From positions 620,001 to 684,000 of the forward strand of contig NZ_JAGTJJ010000001.1 of NCBI RefSeq assembly GCF_028435365.1: a stretch of 64,000 nucleotides of DNA, in the 5' to 3' direction. Each line of letters starts with the position of its first letter. Position 1 is the stretch's first letter. The translations under genes were made by a program, and so were the position numbers. Source of the DNA: Polyangium jinanense (GTDB lineage Bacteria > Myxococcota > Polyangia > Polyangiales > Polyangiaceae). The notes under the pieces are model-generated. The model was not told the DNA's origin and did no database searches. It was given only the letters and a program-made list of their open reading frames with translations. Below, piece after piece: positions 42,173 through 50,703 of this stretch.

Positions 42173-43426
42173 ATGGGCGTGCGAGACGTGCGCATGCGCG
42201 GCTTCCGGAAGCGCGCGAGCGTCGAGGAGGCGGTTGCGACGCTCGCGTCGCGCACAGGCGAGCTCGAAGCCGAGCGCGTACGCGTCACGGAGGCGGCCGG
42301 GCGTGTGCTCGCGGAAGACGTGGCCGCCGCCGCGAGCGTGCCGCACTTCCGCCGCGCCGCGATGGATGGATGGGCCGTCGTCGGGGAATCGACGTTCGGG
42401 GCGAGCACGTACGCGCCCGTCTCGCTCGTGCTGATCGGCGAGGCAAGGCCGGGAAGGCCGTTCGCAGGCGTGCTCCGTCGCGGCGAGGCCGTGCGCATCA
42501 CGACGGGCGCGCCGGTGCCCGAGGGTGCGGACGCGGTCCTCATGGCCGAGCGCGCCGAGGAGGTCACGCGGGGCGGTCAGACGATCGTCTCCGTCGCGGA
42601 GCCTGTGTCGCCCGGCAAGCACGTGGGTGGGATCGGTGAGGACGTGCCGGCCGGGACGATCGTGGCGCGGCGAGGCCGCAAGCTCCGGCCGCAGGACGTG
42701 GGCCTTCTGGCGAGCGTCGGCGCGGGCCTCGTGCCGGTCGTGCGCAGGCCGCGCGTGCGGGTCGTGATCACGGGGGACGAGCTGCTCGCGCCGGGCAGCA
42801 TGCCCGAGGGATCGTGCATCGTGGACTCGAACAGCGTGGTGCTCGCGGCGCTCGTCGCGCGGGACGGCGGCGCGCTCTCGCCCACGGTGCGCGCGGTCGA
42901 TCGGTACGAGCTCGTGCGCGACGCGATCGCCGGGGGCGACGAGGACGTCGTGCTCGTCTCCGGCGGCTCGTCCGTGGGCCCCGAGGATCACGCGCCGCTC
43001 GCGCTCGCCGAGATCGGCGAGGTCACGGTACACGGCGTGGCGATGCGTCCGTCGAGCCCGGCTGGCTTCGGCTTCGTCCCCGGCCGCGATCGCCCGCGCC
43101 CCGTCTTCCTCCTGCCGGGCAACCCGGTCTCTTGTTTGTGTGCGTACGAGTTCTTTGCAGGTCCAACGATCCGTGCGTTCGGTGGCCTGCCTCGTGCGTG
43201 GCCTCACGCGCGTGGAAAGGGCCGGCTCGTCGCGAAGATCGTCTCCGAGCTCGGCCGCGTGGATTATGTCCGCGTGCAATACGACGGCGCGCTCGTGACG
43301 CCGATCATGACGAGCGGCGCGTCGATTCTCTCCTCCACGACCCGCGCGGACGGCGTCGTGCTCGTCCCGGCCGGCAGCGAGGGCCATGGCGAGGGCGAGG
43401 AGGTCGAGGTCTTCCTGTACGATTGA
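42173..43426 (+). CDS. moeA: molybdopterin molybdenumtransferase MoeA
   Basis: 417 residues, seven bases after the previous stop. MoeA inserts molybdate into adenylylated molybdopterin. All MoeA landmarks are present: RVLAEDVAAAASVPHFRRAAMDGWAV, ITTGAPVPEGADAVLMAE, VVITGDEL, DSNSVVLAALV, VLVSGGSSVGPEDH, FVPGRDR (normally KPGKP) and LLPGNPVSCLCAYEFF. The FVPGRDR replacement of the usual KPG block is noteworthy. A second MoeA follows directly, so the two may be specialised. Confidence 0.92.
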   Translation: MGVRDVRMRGFRKRASVEEAVATLASRTGELEAERVRVTEAAGRVLAEDVAAAASVPHFRRAAMDGWAVVGESTFGASTYAPVSLVLIGEARPGRPFAGVLRRGEAVRITTGAPVPEGADAVLMAERAEEVTRGGQTIVSVAEPVSPGKHVGGIGEDVPAGTIVARRGRKLRPQDVGLLASVGAGLVPVVRRPRVRVVITGDELLAPGSMPEGSCIVDSNSVVLAALVARDGGALSPTVRAVDRYELVRDAIAGGDEDVVLVSGGSSVGPEDHAPLALAEIGEVTVHGVAMRPSSPAGFGFVPGRDRPRPVFLLPGNPVSCLCAYEFFAGPTIRAFGGLPRAWPHARGKGRLVAKIVSELGRVDYVRVQYDGALVTPIMTSGASILSSTTRADGVVLVPAGSEGHGEGEEVEVFLYD

Positions 43427-43440
43427 CCTCGGGGGGCGTC

Positions 43441-45360
43441 GTGAAGCAAGCGCAGTTCCTCAACGTCGTGGACCGGGACGAGGCCGAGCGGCGCTTCCGC
43501 GCGGCGATCGGCGAGCTCGGCGCGATCGGCATCGAGGTCGTCCCGCTCGACGCGGCGCTCGGGCGCTTGCTCGCCGAGGACGTCGCGAGCCCCATCGACG
43601 TGCCCGGCTTCGATCGCTCGAACGTCGATGGATACGCGGTGCGCGCCGCCGACACCTTCGGCGCGAGCGAACACGAGCCGCGTCGGCTCCGACGCTTGCC
43701 CGCGGTCGTCGCGATGGGCCGCATTCCCGACGTCACCGTCGAGCCGGGCACGGCCCTCGCGATCCCCACGGGCGGCGCCGTGCCGCGCGGCGCCGACGCG
43801 ATCGTCATGGTCGAGCATACGCTCCTCGACGGCGACGACGTGCTGATCACGAAGGCCACGATCCCCGGCCGATGGATCACCTACGCGGGCACCGACGTCG
43901 CGCAGGGTGAGGTCGTGCTTCGCGCGAAGGAGCGGCTCACCTCGCGGGAAACGGGCGTCCTCGCGGCGATCGGCCTCGACCGTGTCGCCGTGCTCGCGCG
44001 GCCTCGCGTGGCGATCCTCTCGACGGGCGACGAGATCGTTCCGCCGGGTCGACCTCTCCCGCCGGGCTCTGTCTACGATTCGAATGCGCGCATTCTCGCC
44101 GACGCCGTCCGCGAAGCTGGCGGCGAGCCGATCCTCGCCGGCATCGTGCCCGACGACGAAACCTCCGTGCGCGAAGCCCTCGCGCGTTGCCTCGCCGAAG
44201 CGCACGTCGTGCTCCTCTCGGGCGGCACCTCGAAAGGACCTGGCGACCTCAACGCGCGTGTCCTCGCCGAAGCCCTCGAACCGCCCGGCATCGTCGTGCA
44301 CGGCGTCGCGCTCAAGCCTGGCAAACCTCTCTGCCTCGCGGTCTCCGCCGGCAAACCCGTCGTCGTCCTCCCTGGCTTTCCGACCTCGGCGATCTTCACG
44401 TTCCACGAGTTCGTCGCGCCCGTCATCCGCGCCTTCGCGGGCCTCTCCGAGCGCGCGGACGACACGGTCGCGGCGCGCTTGCCGTTCCGCGTCACGAGCG
44501 AGCACGGCCGCACGGAGTACGTGCTCGTGCGCCTCGTCCCGGACGAGCACGGCGAGCGCGTCGCGTATCCCATCGGCAAGGGCTCGGGCTCCGTCACCAC
44601 GTTCTCGCAAGCCGACGGCTTCTTCATCGTCGACGAGCACGTCGAGATGCTCGACGCCGGCGACACCGTCGTGATCCACCCCATCGCCGGATCCCGCCCG
44701 CGGCAGGTCGATCTCGTCGTCATCGGCAGCCATTGCGTCGGCCTCGACGTCCTGCTCGGCCGCCTGGCCGCGCGTGGCACCACGAGCAAGCTCATCGCCG
44801 TCGGCAGCGAAGCCGGCCTCGCGGCCGTGCGCCGCGGCGAATGCGACCTCGCCGGCGTGCACCTCTACGACCCGAACACCGGCACCTACAACGAACCCTT
44901 CCTCAGCCCCGACATCGAGCTCGTCCGCGGCTACGGCCGCATGCAAGGCGTCGTCTTCCGCCCCGGCGATCCGCGCTTCGAGGGCAAGCGCGCCGAGGAC
45001 GCCGTCCGCGAGGCCGCGTGCGCCGAAGGCATCGTGATGATCAACCGAAACCGCGGCAGCGGCACCCGCGCGCTCTACGATCGCCTCCTCGGCGACGCGC
45101 GCCCCGCCGGCCACTCCGTCGAGGCCTCGTCCCACCGCGCCGTCGCCGCGGCCGTCGCGCAAGGCCGCGCCGATTTTGGCATCGCGATCGACATCGTCGC
45201 GCGGGATCGTGGCCTCGGCTTCCTTCCGCTCGGCGAGGAGCGCTTCGACTTCGTCGTCCCCAAAAACCGCCTCGCCCGTCCCGCCGTGCGCGCCTTCCTC
45301 GCCGAGCTCGCATCCGAACCGGCCCGCGCCGCGCTGCGCGACCGAGGACTCCTCGCATGA
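43441..45360 (+). CDS. MoeA fused to periplasmic-binding-protein-like domain
   Basis: 639 residues from GTG. The first 420 residues are a complete MoeA (FDRSNVDGYAVRAADTFGA, PTGGAVPRGADAIVMVEH, STGDEIVPPG, SGGTSKGPGD, LKPGKPLCLAV, LPGFPTSAIFTFHEF). The last 220 residues (VVIGSHCVGLDVLLGRLAARGT, VHLYDPNTGTYNEP, INRNRGSGTRALYDRLL, and FGIAIDIVARDRGLGFLPLGEERF) form a PBP-like domain as in MoeA-LysR-type (tungstate/molybdate-sensing) fusions. It may discriminate Mo from W or chaperone cofactor for a particular enzyme. Stop overlaps mobA start (ATGA). Confidence 0.88.
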   Translation: MKQAQFLNVVDRDEAERRFRAAIGELGAIGIEVVPLDAALGRLLAEDVASPIDVPGFDRSNVDGYAVRAADTFGASEHEPRRLRRLPAVVAMGRIPDVTVEPGTALAIPTGGAVPRGADAIVMVEHTLLDGDDVLITKATIPGRWITYAGTDVAQGEVVLRAKERLTSRETGVLAAIGLDRVAVLARPRVAILSTGDEIVPPGRPLPPGSVYDSNARILADAVREAGGEPILAGIVPDDETSVREALARCLAEAHVVLLSGGTSKGPGDLNARVLAEALEPPGIVVHGVALKPGKPLCLAVSAGKPVVVLPGFPTSAIFTFHEFVAPVIRAFAGLSERADDTVAARLPFRVTSEHGRTEYVLVRLVPDEHGERVAYPIGKGSGSVTTFSQADGFFIVDEHVEMLDAGDTVVIHPIAGSRPRQVDLVVIGSHCVGLDVLLGRLAARGTTSKLIAVGSEAGLAAVRRGECDLAGVHLYDPNTGTYNEPFLSPDIELVRGYGRMQGVVFRPGDPRFEGKRAEDAVREAACAEGIVMINRNRGSGTRALYDRLLGDARPAGHSVEASSHRAVAAAVAQGRADFGIAIDIVARDRGLGFLPLGEERFDFVVPKNRLARPAVRAFLAELASEPARAALRDRGLLA

Positions 45361-46016
45361 GCGGAGGCGTCATCGCCAGCCTCGGCGCCGTCGTCCTCGC
45401 GGGCGGCCGCAGCAGCCGCATGGGCCGCCCCAAGGCCTGGCTCCCCTTTGGCGACGAGGTCCTCCTCCAGCGCGTCGTGCGTCGCCTCGCCGACGTCGCC
45501 GCGCCCCTCGTCGTCGTCTGCGCCCCTGGGCAAGCGCTCCCACCTCTCCCGCCCGACGTCGCCATCGCCGAAGACCCCGTCGAGGGCCGCGGACCTCTCC
45601 AGGGCATCGCGGTCGGCCTCGCGGCGCTCGCGGGCAAAGCGGACGCCGCGTTCGTCTCCTCCACCGACGCGCCTTTCGTGGACCCCGCGCTCGTGCGTTT
45701 TCTCTGGGATCTCCGCGGCTCTGCGCACGACGTCGCCGTTCCTCGCGCCGGCGGCCATTACCACCCGCTCGCGGCCGTCTACGGCGTCTCGGTGAAATCC
45801 GAGATCGACCACCTCCTCGCCGAAGATCGCCTCCGCCCGTTTTTCCTGTTCGAGCGCGTGCGCACCCTCGTCGTCCCCGAAGATCGGCTCCGCGAGGCGC
45901 CGGGCCTTTCCCTTTCCGGCGACGAAATCCTCGCCTTGCGAAACCTCAACACGCCCGACGACTGGCGCGCGGCGCTCGACGTCGCGGGCCTGCCGCGGCC
46001 GAGCGATCCGGCTTGA
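45357..46016 (+). CDS. mobA: molybdenum cofactor guanylyltransferase MobA
   Basis: 219 residues, start overlapping the MoeA-PBP stop. The NTP-transferase start VVLAGGRSSRMGRPKAWLPFG is standard, followed by EDPVEGRGPLQGIAVGL and SSTDAPFV (usually PCDMPF). MobA attaches GMP to form the bis-MGD cofactor used by formate dehydrogenases and nitrate reductases. Its presence supports a Mo-bis-MGD enzyme partner for the NuoEF fusion. Confidence 0.9.
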   Translation: MSGGVIASLGAVVLAGGRSSRMGRPKAWLPFGDEVLLQRVVRRLADVAAPLVVVCAPGQALPPLPPDVAIAEDPVEGRGPLQGIAVGLAALAGKADAAFVSSTDAPFVDPALVRFLWDLRGSAHDVAVPRAGGHYHPLAAVYGVSVKSEIDHLLAEDRLRPFFLFERVRTLVVPEDRLREAPGLSLSGDEILALRNLNTPDDWRAALDVAGLPRPSDPA

Positions 46017-46027
46017 GCGAAGGACGG

Positions 46028-47056
46028 ATGCCAGCCACGCTACGCCCGATGCAAAGGGACCAAGCCGAGACGACCGACCTTCCCCCCGCGGCCGAGGCGC
46101 CTCTGCCCGATCCCTATGCCGACCCCGCGCCCGCCGCGGGCCCGCTCCGGTGGCAGAAAAACCTGCTCCTCCTCGTCCTGACCATCGCCTCGACGCTCGT
46201 CACCTTCGCCCTCTCGAACGGCCTCGTCCCCGAAGGCGCGCCGTTCGCCGAGCAGCTCCGCGGCGTGCTTCGCGCGTGGACTTATACCGTTCCGCTCATG
46301 GCCATCCTGCTGACGCACGAGCTCGGCCATTACTTCGCGGCGCGCCTCCACAAAGTCCCCGCCTCGCTCCCTTTTTTCATTCCCCTCCCGCTCCTGAGCC
46401 CGTTCGGCACGATGGGCGCGGTCATCGGCATGAGCGGCCGCATCAAGAGCCGCAATGCCTTGCTCGACATCGGCGCGGCCGGCCCGCTCGCCGGGCTCCT
46501 CGTTGCCATTCCGGTGATCCTCTACGGCCTGCGCACCTCGCCCGTCCTGCCCATTCCCGAGGAGGGCATCCAGGAGGGGCAATGCCTCCTCTATTTCGTC
46601 CTGAAGCGCCTCGCCCTCGGCACAATTCCCCCGGGGCACGACGTCTTCCTCAATGGCCCCGCGTTCGCCGGCTGGGTCGGGCTCTTCGTCACCATGTTGA
46701 ACCTCGTCCCCGTCGGCCAGCTCGACGGCGGGCACATCGCGTACGCCCTCTTCGGCGAAAAGCAAAATCGTTATGCCCGGATCGTCCACGTGACGATGCT
46801 CGGCATGTTCCTCCTGAACCTCGCCCGCTTCCTGCCCCCGGCGCTGCGGGCCGGCGAGGGCATCGGCGACGCGGTCGGCAATTCGATCTCGTGGCTCGTG
46901 TGGTTCGTCCTGGTCCACCTGCTCGGCCGGCTCGGCGGCAAGGACCATCCCCCGACGGAGCCCGGCGAGCTCTCGCCCGTGCGCCGCGGCATCGCGGTCC
47001 TCTCGCTCGTCGTCTTCGTCCTGCTCTTCATGCCCACGCCCTGGTCGAAGTATTGA
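46028..47056 (+). CDS. site-2-protease-like M50 metallopeptidase
   Basis: 342 residues, ATG after a GAAGGA site, 11 bases after mobA. Several transmembrane helices. The zinc motif HELGH is in LLTHELGHYFAARLHKVPASLPFF, and the second motif LNLVPVGQLDGGHIAYALF carries the Asp ligand. The arrangement (long insert with LSPFGTMGAVIGM) is that of the plant/cyanobacterial EGY-type subgroup. Intramembrane proteolysis in signalling; substrate unknown. Pro-rich cytosolic N-terminus of about 45 residues. Confidence 0.87.
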   Translation: MPATLRPMQRDQAETTDLPPAAEAPLPDPYADPAPAAGPLRWQKNLLLLVLTIASTLVTFALSNGLVPEGAPFAEQLRGVLRAWTYTVPLMAILLTHELGHYFAARLHKVPASLPFFIPLPLLSPFGTMGAVIGMSGRIKSRNALLDIGAAGPLAGLLVAIPVILYGLRTSPVLPIPEEGIQEGQCLLYFVLKRLALGTIPPGHDVFLNGPAFAGWVGLFVTMLNLVPVGQLDGGHIAYALFGEKQNRYARIVHVTMLGMFLLNLARFLPPALRAGEGIGDAVGNSISWLVWFVLVHLLGRLGGKDHPPTEPGELSPVRRGIAVLSLVVFVLLFMPTPWSKY

Positions 47057-47057
47057 A

Positions 47058-47672
47058 ATGAGCTTCGCCTCCCCCGCCCCACTCTTCGCGCTCGCGCTGC
47101 TCGTCACGGGTTGTAATGTTCTCGGACACACGCAGCTCGGGCCGACGGTAGCGTCGCGCGACGGCACGCCCGTGGGCGGCGTCGAGGCAAACGCGAACAT
47201 GTACGTGGACATGCAGCCCGCGGACGACCTCACCAACCGCAGGCCGCTCGCCGAGACCGCGCGGCGGTGGGGCCTCGCTTCGGGGGCCTACCTGCGCGGA
47301 TCGCCGCTCGGGTTCGGCCTCGGAATGCGGCCGGGGATTTTCGTGGGCTCGACGGACGCGAAACTAGCGATCCTCGGGACCGCCGGCCTCTCCCTCGGAT
47401 TGCAGACCCTCGAAGACGCCACGTACGGAAACGTCGGCCTGTACGGAATGCTCGCGGCCGGGATCCCCGTGCGCAAGACCTACGATCCGAAGGCCCTCGT
47501 TCTGTGCCGCTCGCTCACCTACGTCACGATCGGCCTACAAGGAAACCTCGACCGTTTGCCGGCGCTGGAGGAGTCCATCGGGACCCTCGGCCTCCTCGTG
47601 GGCATCCTCGGGCTCGAGGACTCCGGCGCGCCCTCCGACCGCAAGAATCCCGACGTGGACTGCCCGCGCTGA
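47058..47672 (+). CDS. lipoprotein of unknown function
   Basis: 204 residues; ATG two bases after the preceding stop. Lipobox LLVTGC. Mature chain rich in Gly/Leu (GFGLGMRPGIFVGSTDAKLAILGTAGLSLGL), which could be amphipathic beta strands. Coupled to the M50 gene by position. Confidence 0.65.
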   Translation: MSFASPAPLFALALLVTGCNVLGHTQLGPTVASRDGTPVGGVEANANMYVDMQPADDLTNRRPLAETARRWGLASGAYLRGSPLGFGLGMRPGIFVGSTDAKLAILGTAGLSLGLQTLEDATYGNVGLYGMLAAGIPVRKTYDPKALVLCRSLTYVTIGLQGNLDRLPALEESIGTLGLLVGILGLEDSGAPSDRKNPDVDCPR

Positions 47673-47676
47673 CGCC

Positions 47677-47946
47677 TCACCCCGCCGCGCGCCGGCGGAG
47701 CCCCGCACGCGGCCGCCCCATGCGCCGCGCCCGGGCCACACGCGCGCCCGTCATATGCGCGTCCGCGGCGGAACCGGGCCCGTAACACTCCTCGTCGTCC
47801 TCGAAATCGGCCAAGACAAACTCGACGAACGTCACGCTCTCCATGTATTCGTTCGTCGTAAAAGACCAGGGATCGGCCGGGACGGGCCTCCGTTCGTGGC
47901 GGGGATTGAATGGACGGCGGCGAATGTGAGGTGCAAGAAAGCGCAT
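47677..47946 (-). CDS. possible small protein
   Basis: 89 residues if real. The middle (FTTNEYMESVTFVEFVLADFEDDEECYG) has coding-like codon use and balanced residues; the Arg-rich ends do not. No convincing ribosome-binding site. Stop lies four bases from the stop of the opposing lipoprotein gene. Might instead be non-coding; the region 47673-48050 has no other feature. Confidence 0.35.
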   Translation of the reverse strand: MRFLAPHIRRRPFNPRHERRPVPADPWSFTTNEYMESVTFVEFVLADFEDDEECYGPGSAADAHMTGARVARARRMGRPRAGLRRRAAG

Positions 47947-48050
47947 GTCGTTCTCTCGAAGGTAAGACGTGACAGCTCTAAGTACGTATCAAGAGATGCT
48001 GCTCGTGCCCTTTTCGCTCGCGGCCGCGTCGCGAAAAGGGCACGCGAAAT

Positions 48051-48887
48051 TCAAGGCTTCGCTTTGACCGCCTCCGCCATCGCCTCGACGAGCGACCTCG
48101 TAGGCGGAGGCACCGAGGGCGTCGGCTCCTCTTCGGCCTCCGCCGCGGGCGCAGGCGCGGGCGCCTTCGCGACGGGCGCCGCATTCCGATTCGCCCGGGG
48201 CGCGTGGCTCTGCCAGCTCGGCGCGGGCATCGGCGTAGGCTTCGCGTCGGGGAGCGTCTTCACCGGCTCCTCCACGCGCGGCGGCGTCATCGCCAGCTGG
48301 AAGTTCGTGGCGATCCGATGCGCCCGCTCCGTCGCGTTCGGCAACACCTTGCCCGCGAGCTCCGGCGCCGACAGCGACGAACGCCCCGACCGCGCCGCTC
48401 GCTCCTCGCCGACCTTGTACCCCATCACGAGCGACCCACCCACGGCGACCGCCAGGAGCATTCGGTCGAACGTGATCGGCCGCGGACGCGACGAGGTCGG
48501 CTCCCGCTCGCGCGGGGCGTCGCTGCTCGCCGGGGCCGGCGGTGGCGGTGGCACCGCCGCGCGCGCCGGGAACAGGTCGATGCCGCGGATCGCCGCGCGG
48601 ATGCTCATCGACACCTCGCCGAAATCGGGCGGCGGTGGCGGCAGCTTCGACGAACGCGACTGGTCCGCGAGCTCCTGCAGATCATCAATCCGATCCCGCA
48701 CGCTCCGCGGCCCCTCGCGGCCCTTGCCGGGCGCCCAGTTGCATGTCGGATCGTCGTCCGAGTTGTCCGTTCGACTCCGAAAACGCACGGCAAACACCTC
48801 CGACACACACCGGGGACAGATCGTCCCCTCCGTCCCCGGGCGTTCGCCCTCCCGGGTCCCCCCACAGACGCTGCAACTCGAACTCAT
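48051..48887 (-). CDS. zinc-ribbon, single-span membrane protein
   Basis: 278 residues. N-terminal CSVC and CPRC knuckles, a Pro-rich linker, a hydrophobic segment (MLLAVAVGGSLVMGYKVG) and a Pro/Ala-rich periplasmic tail. Layout is like a polar- or cytosolic-ribbon anchor protein. Function unknown. Confidence 0.65.
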   Translation of the reverse strand: MSSSCSVCGGTREGERPGTEGTICPRCVSEVFAVRFRSRTDNSDDDPTCNWAPGKGREGPRSVRDRIDDLQELADQSRSSKLPPPPPDFGEVSMSIRAAIRGIDLFPARAAVPPPPPAPASSDAPREREPTSSRPRPITFDRMLLAVAVGGSLVMGYKVGEERAARSGRSSLSAPELAGKVLPNATERAHRIATNFQLAMTPPRVEEPVKTLPDAKPTPMPAPSWQSHAPRANRNAAPVAKAPAPAPAAEAEEEPTPSVPPPTRSLVEAMAEAVKAKP

Positions 48888-49107
48888 TGGATCCCCCCGA
48901 ATCCAAGCCGTAGGATCAGCTAGTGCCTCATGTTACCAACTTGAAGCGAACGCGCATGTCCATTCGATGCGCCGAGCTCAGCGAGGGTCGCGACAAAAGG
49001 TGCTTGCTCGGGGCGGACGCACGCGTTTCGCGCGGGGCGTGAAACTCGCGCATGACGCGGTGCATGTGCTAGGAAGGCCGCGCTTCTACGAATTGGAGGA
49101 AAAAAGA

Positions 49108-49536
49108 ATGGGACTTTCCGATGCGCTCGCGGACAAGGACAAGAAGGGTCGGATCATCTCCGACTGCGCCACGCTGATCGACGAAGAGGTCGCGTCGAAG
49201 GGGCTCGCCGCGTTGCCGCTGAAGGCCGGTTACAAGGCGATCAAGGGCATCAAGCCCGGCTTCATTCCGCACGTCATCGAGTCGCTCCTGCCCGAGATGG
49301 CCACGAAGGTGGACCCGATCTGGGCCGAGGGCGTCTCCGCCGGCAATCCCGTCAAATTCTTCCAGGACAACCGCGGGCGCGTCGCGGACGCCCTGCTCTC
49401 CGTGACCGACGCGAAATCGAAAAACGCGAAAAACGCGCTCGTCCGTTCGACCTACGAATCGCTGCGCGGCACGGCCAAGAAGCACGTCGAGGAGGCCATC
49501 CCGCGCCTCTCGAAGGTCATCGAAAAGTACGCCTGA
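49108..49536 (+). CDS. DUF6918-family protein
   Basis: 142 residues, GGAGG close upstream. Family pattern: MGLSDALADKDKKGRIISDC, TLIDEEVASKGLAALPLKAGYKAIKGIKPGFIPHVIESLLPEM. Helical, no signal. Widespread in actinobacteria and myxobacteria; role unknown. The gene stands alone with its own leader of 220 bases upstream (48888-49107), in which I see no clear promoter. Confidence 0.75.
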   Translation: MGLSDALADKDKKGRIISDCATLIDEEVASKGLAALPLKAGYKAIKGIKPGFIPHVIESLLPEMATKVDPIWAEGVSAGNPVKFFQDNRGRVADALLSVTDAKSKNAKNALVRSTYESLRGTAKKHVEEAIPRLSKVIEKYA

Positions 49537-49570
49537 TTCTCGGAAGGGGGCTGTCGCCACAGCGTAGCGC

Positions 49571-49640
49571 CGGGGTTTCACCCCGGGCCCGACCAGGGGC
49601 TCTTCGCCCCTGGACCCGAACCAGGGCGCAGCCCTGGACC
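49571..49640. repeat. cluster of three short hairpins
   Basis: GGGGTTTCACCCC, CAGGGGCTCTTCGCCCCTG and CCAGGGCGCAGCCCTGG lie in a row between converging genes. This kind of hairpin cluster is probably a dispersed intergenic repeat. Confidence 0.5.
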
Positions 49641-49684
49641 TTTGGTGCATCAACCGCGATGCGGTCGATGCAAAAGGCAGCCTC

Positions 49685-50614
49685 TCAGGCCACCTGCGCC
49701 GTGCGGGGAATGTCCGGCTCGACGAAGCACCAGCGTACGTCGGACCGGCGGTTGCGCAGCGACGCCTCGAACTCGTTGATCGCCGCGCAGACCTCGTTCG
49801 TGGTCACGCCGTCGTAGAAGCTCACCTTCACGCAGACGAGCACCTCGCCAGGCCCTTGCTGCACCGTGATCACGTGCAGCACCCGATCGATCTTCGGGTG
49901 CGCCGCGACCGTCTGCCGCACCGCCACCTCGACCTCCGGATCAGCCGACTCGCCGATCAGGAGCGACATGATCTCCACCGCGAGGAAGACCGCCACCGCC
50001 ACGAGCACGAGCCCGATCGCGATGCTGCCGATCGCGTCCCACTTCGGATCGTGCGTGAGCCACGCCGCCGTCAGCGCGAGCGACGCGAGGATCAAGCCGA
50101 GCGAGGCCGCCGCGTTCTCGCCGAAGACGACGACGAGGTCCGAGTCCTTCGTGTCCTTCAGGTACTGGAAGAACGGCTTCTGCCCGCGGCGCTTGTTCAT
50201 CTCGCGGATGTTCGAAAGCGTCGCGCCGCCCTCGAGCAGCAGGGAAAACCCGAGGATGCCGAGGCCGAGGTGCACCTTCTCCACGGGCTCGGGGTGGCCG
50301 AGCTTGTGGATCCCTTCGTAGATCGAGAACACGCCGCCGCCCGAGAACAGGAGCAGCGCGACGAGGAACGACCAGAAGTAGAGCGAGCGCCCGTAGCCGA
50401 GCGGGTGCGACGCGTCCGGCTTCTTCCGCGCCCGGTTCACGCCAAGCAGGAGCAGGAGCTGATTGCCGCAGTCCGCCGCCGAGTGCAGCGTCTCGGCGAG
50501 CAGCGCGCCCGAGCCCGTCAGGAACGCGACCACGCCCTTGCCCGCCGCGATGGCGAGGTTGGCGAGCAGCGACTGGACGATATGGGAGGTCGAATGGTCT
50601 TCCGACGACGACAC
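49685..50614 (-). CDS. cation diffusion facilitator (ZnT/CzcD-like)
   Basis: 309 residues from GTG 50614. Six membrane helices. The transport site in helix 2 is ETLHSAADCGNQ (HxxxD), and helix 5 has FGENAAASLGLI, where the usual second HxxxD pair is replaced by E-N; this pattern is seen in the SLC30A9-like (ZnT9) branch, so zinc transport is uncertain. The C-terminal domain (EVEVAVRQTVAAHPKIDRVLHVITVQQGP) is the ferredoxin-like CDF dimerisation domain. Substrate probably a divalent metal. Confidence 0.87.
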   Translation of the reverse strand: MSSSEDHSTSHIVQSLLANLAIAAGKGVVAFLTGSGALLAETLHSAADCGNQLLLLLGVNRARKKPDASHPLGYGRSLYFWSFLVALLLFSGGGVFSIYEGIHKLGHPEPVEKVHLGLGILGFSLLLEGGATLSNIREMNKRRGQKPFFQYLKDTKDSDLVVVFGENAAASLGLILASLALTAAWLTHDPKWDAIGSIAIGLVLVAVAVFLAVEIMSLLIGESADPEVEVAVRQTVAAHPKIDRVLHVITVQQGPGEVLVCVKVSFYDGVTTNEVCAAINEFEASLRNRRSDVRWCFVEPDIPRTAQVA

Positions 50615-50650
50615 GGGAGCCCTTGTATCACGAGCAGGCCCCGAAAAAGA

Positions 50651-50689
50651 AAACCCCCAGCAGGCCGAAGCATGCTGGGGGTTTTTGCT
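50651..50689. terminator. strong bidirectional terminator
   Basis: Perfect 12-base stem (50651-50662 with 50673-50684, ten-base loop) with T-runs on both sides. It terminates the ATPase-SLOG gene on the minus strand. Confidence 0.88.
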
Positions 50690-50703
50690 TACCGCGATCT
50701 ACG

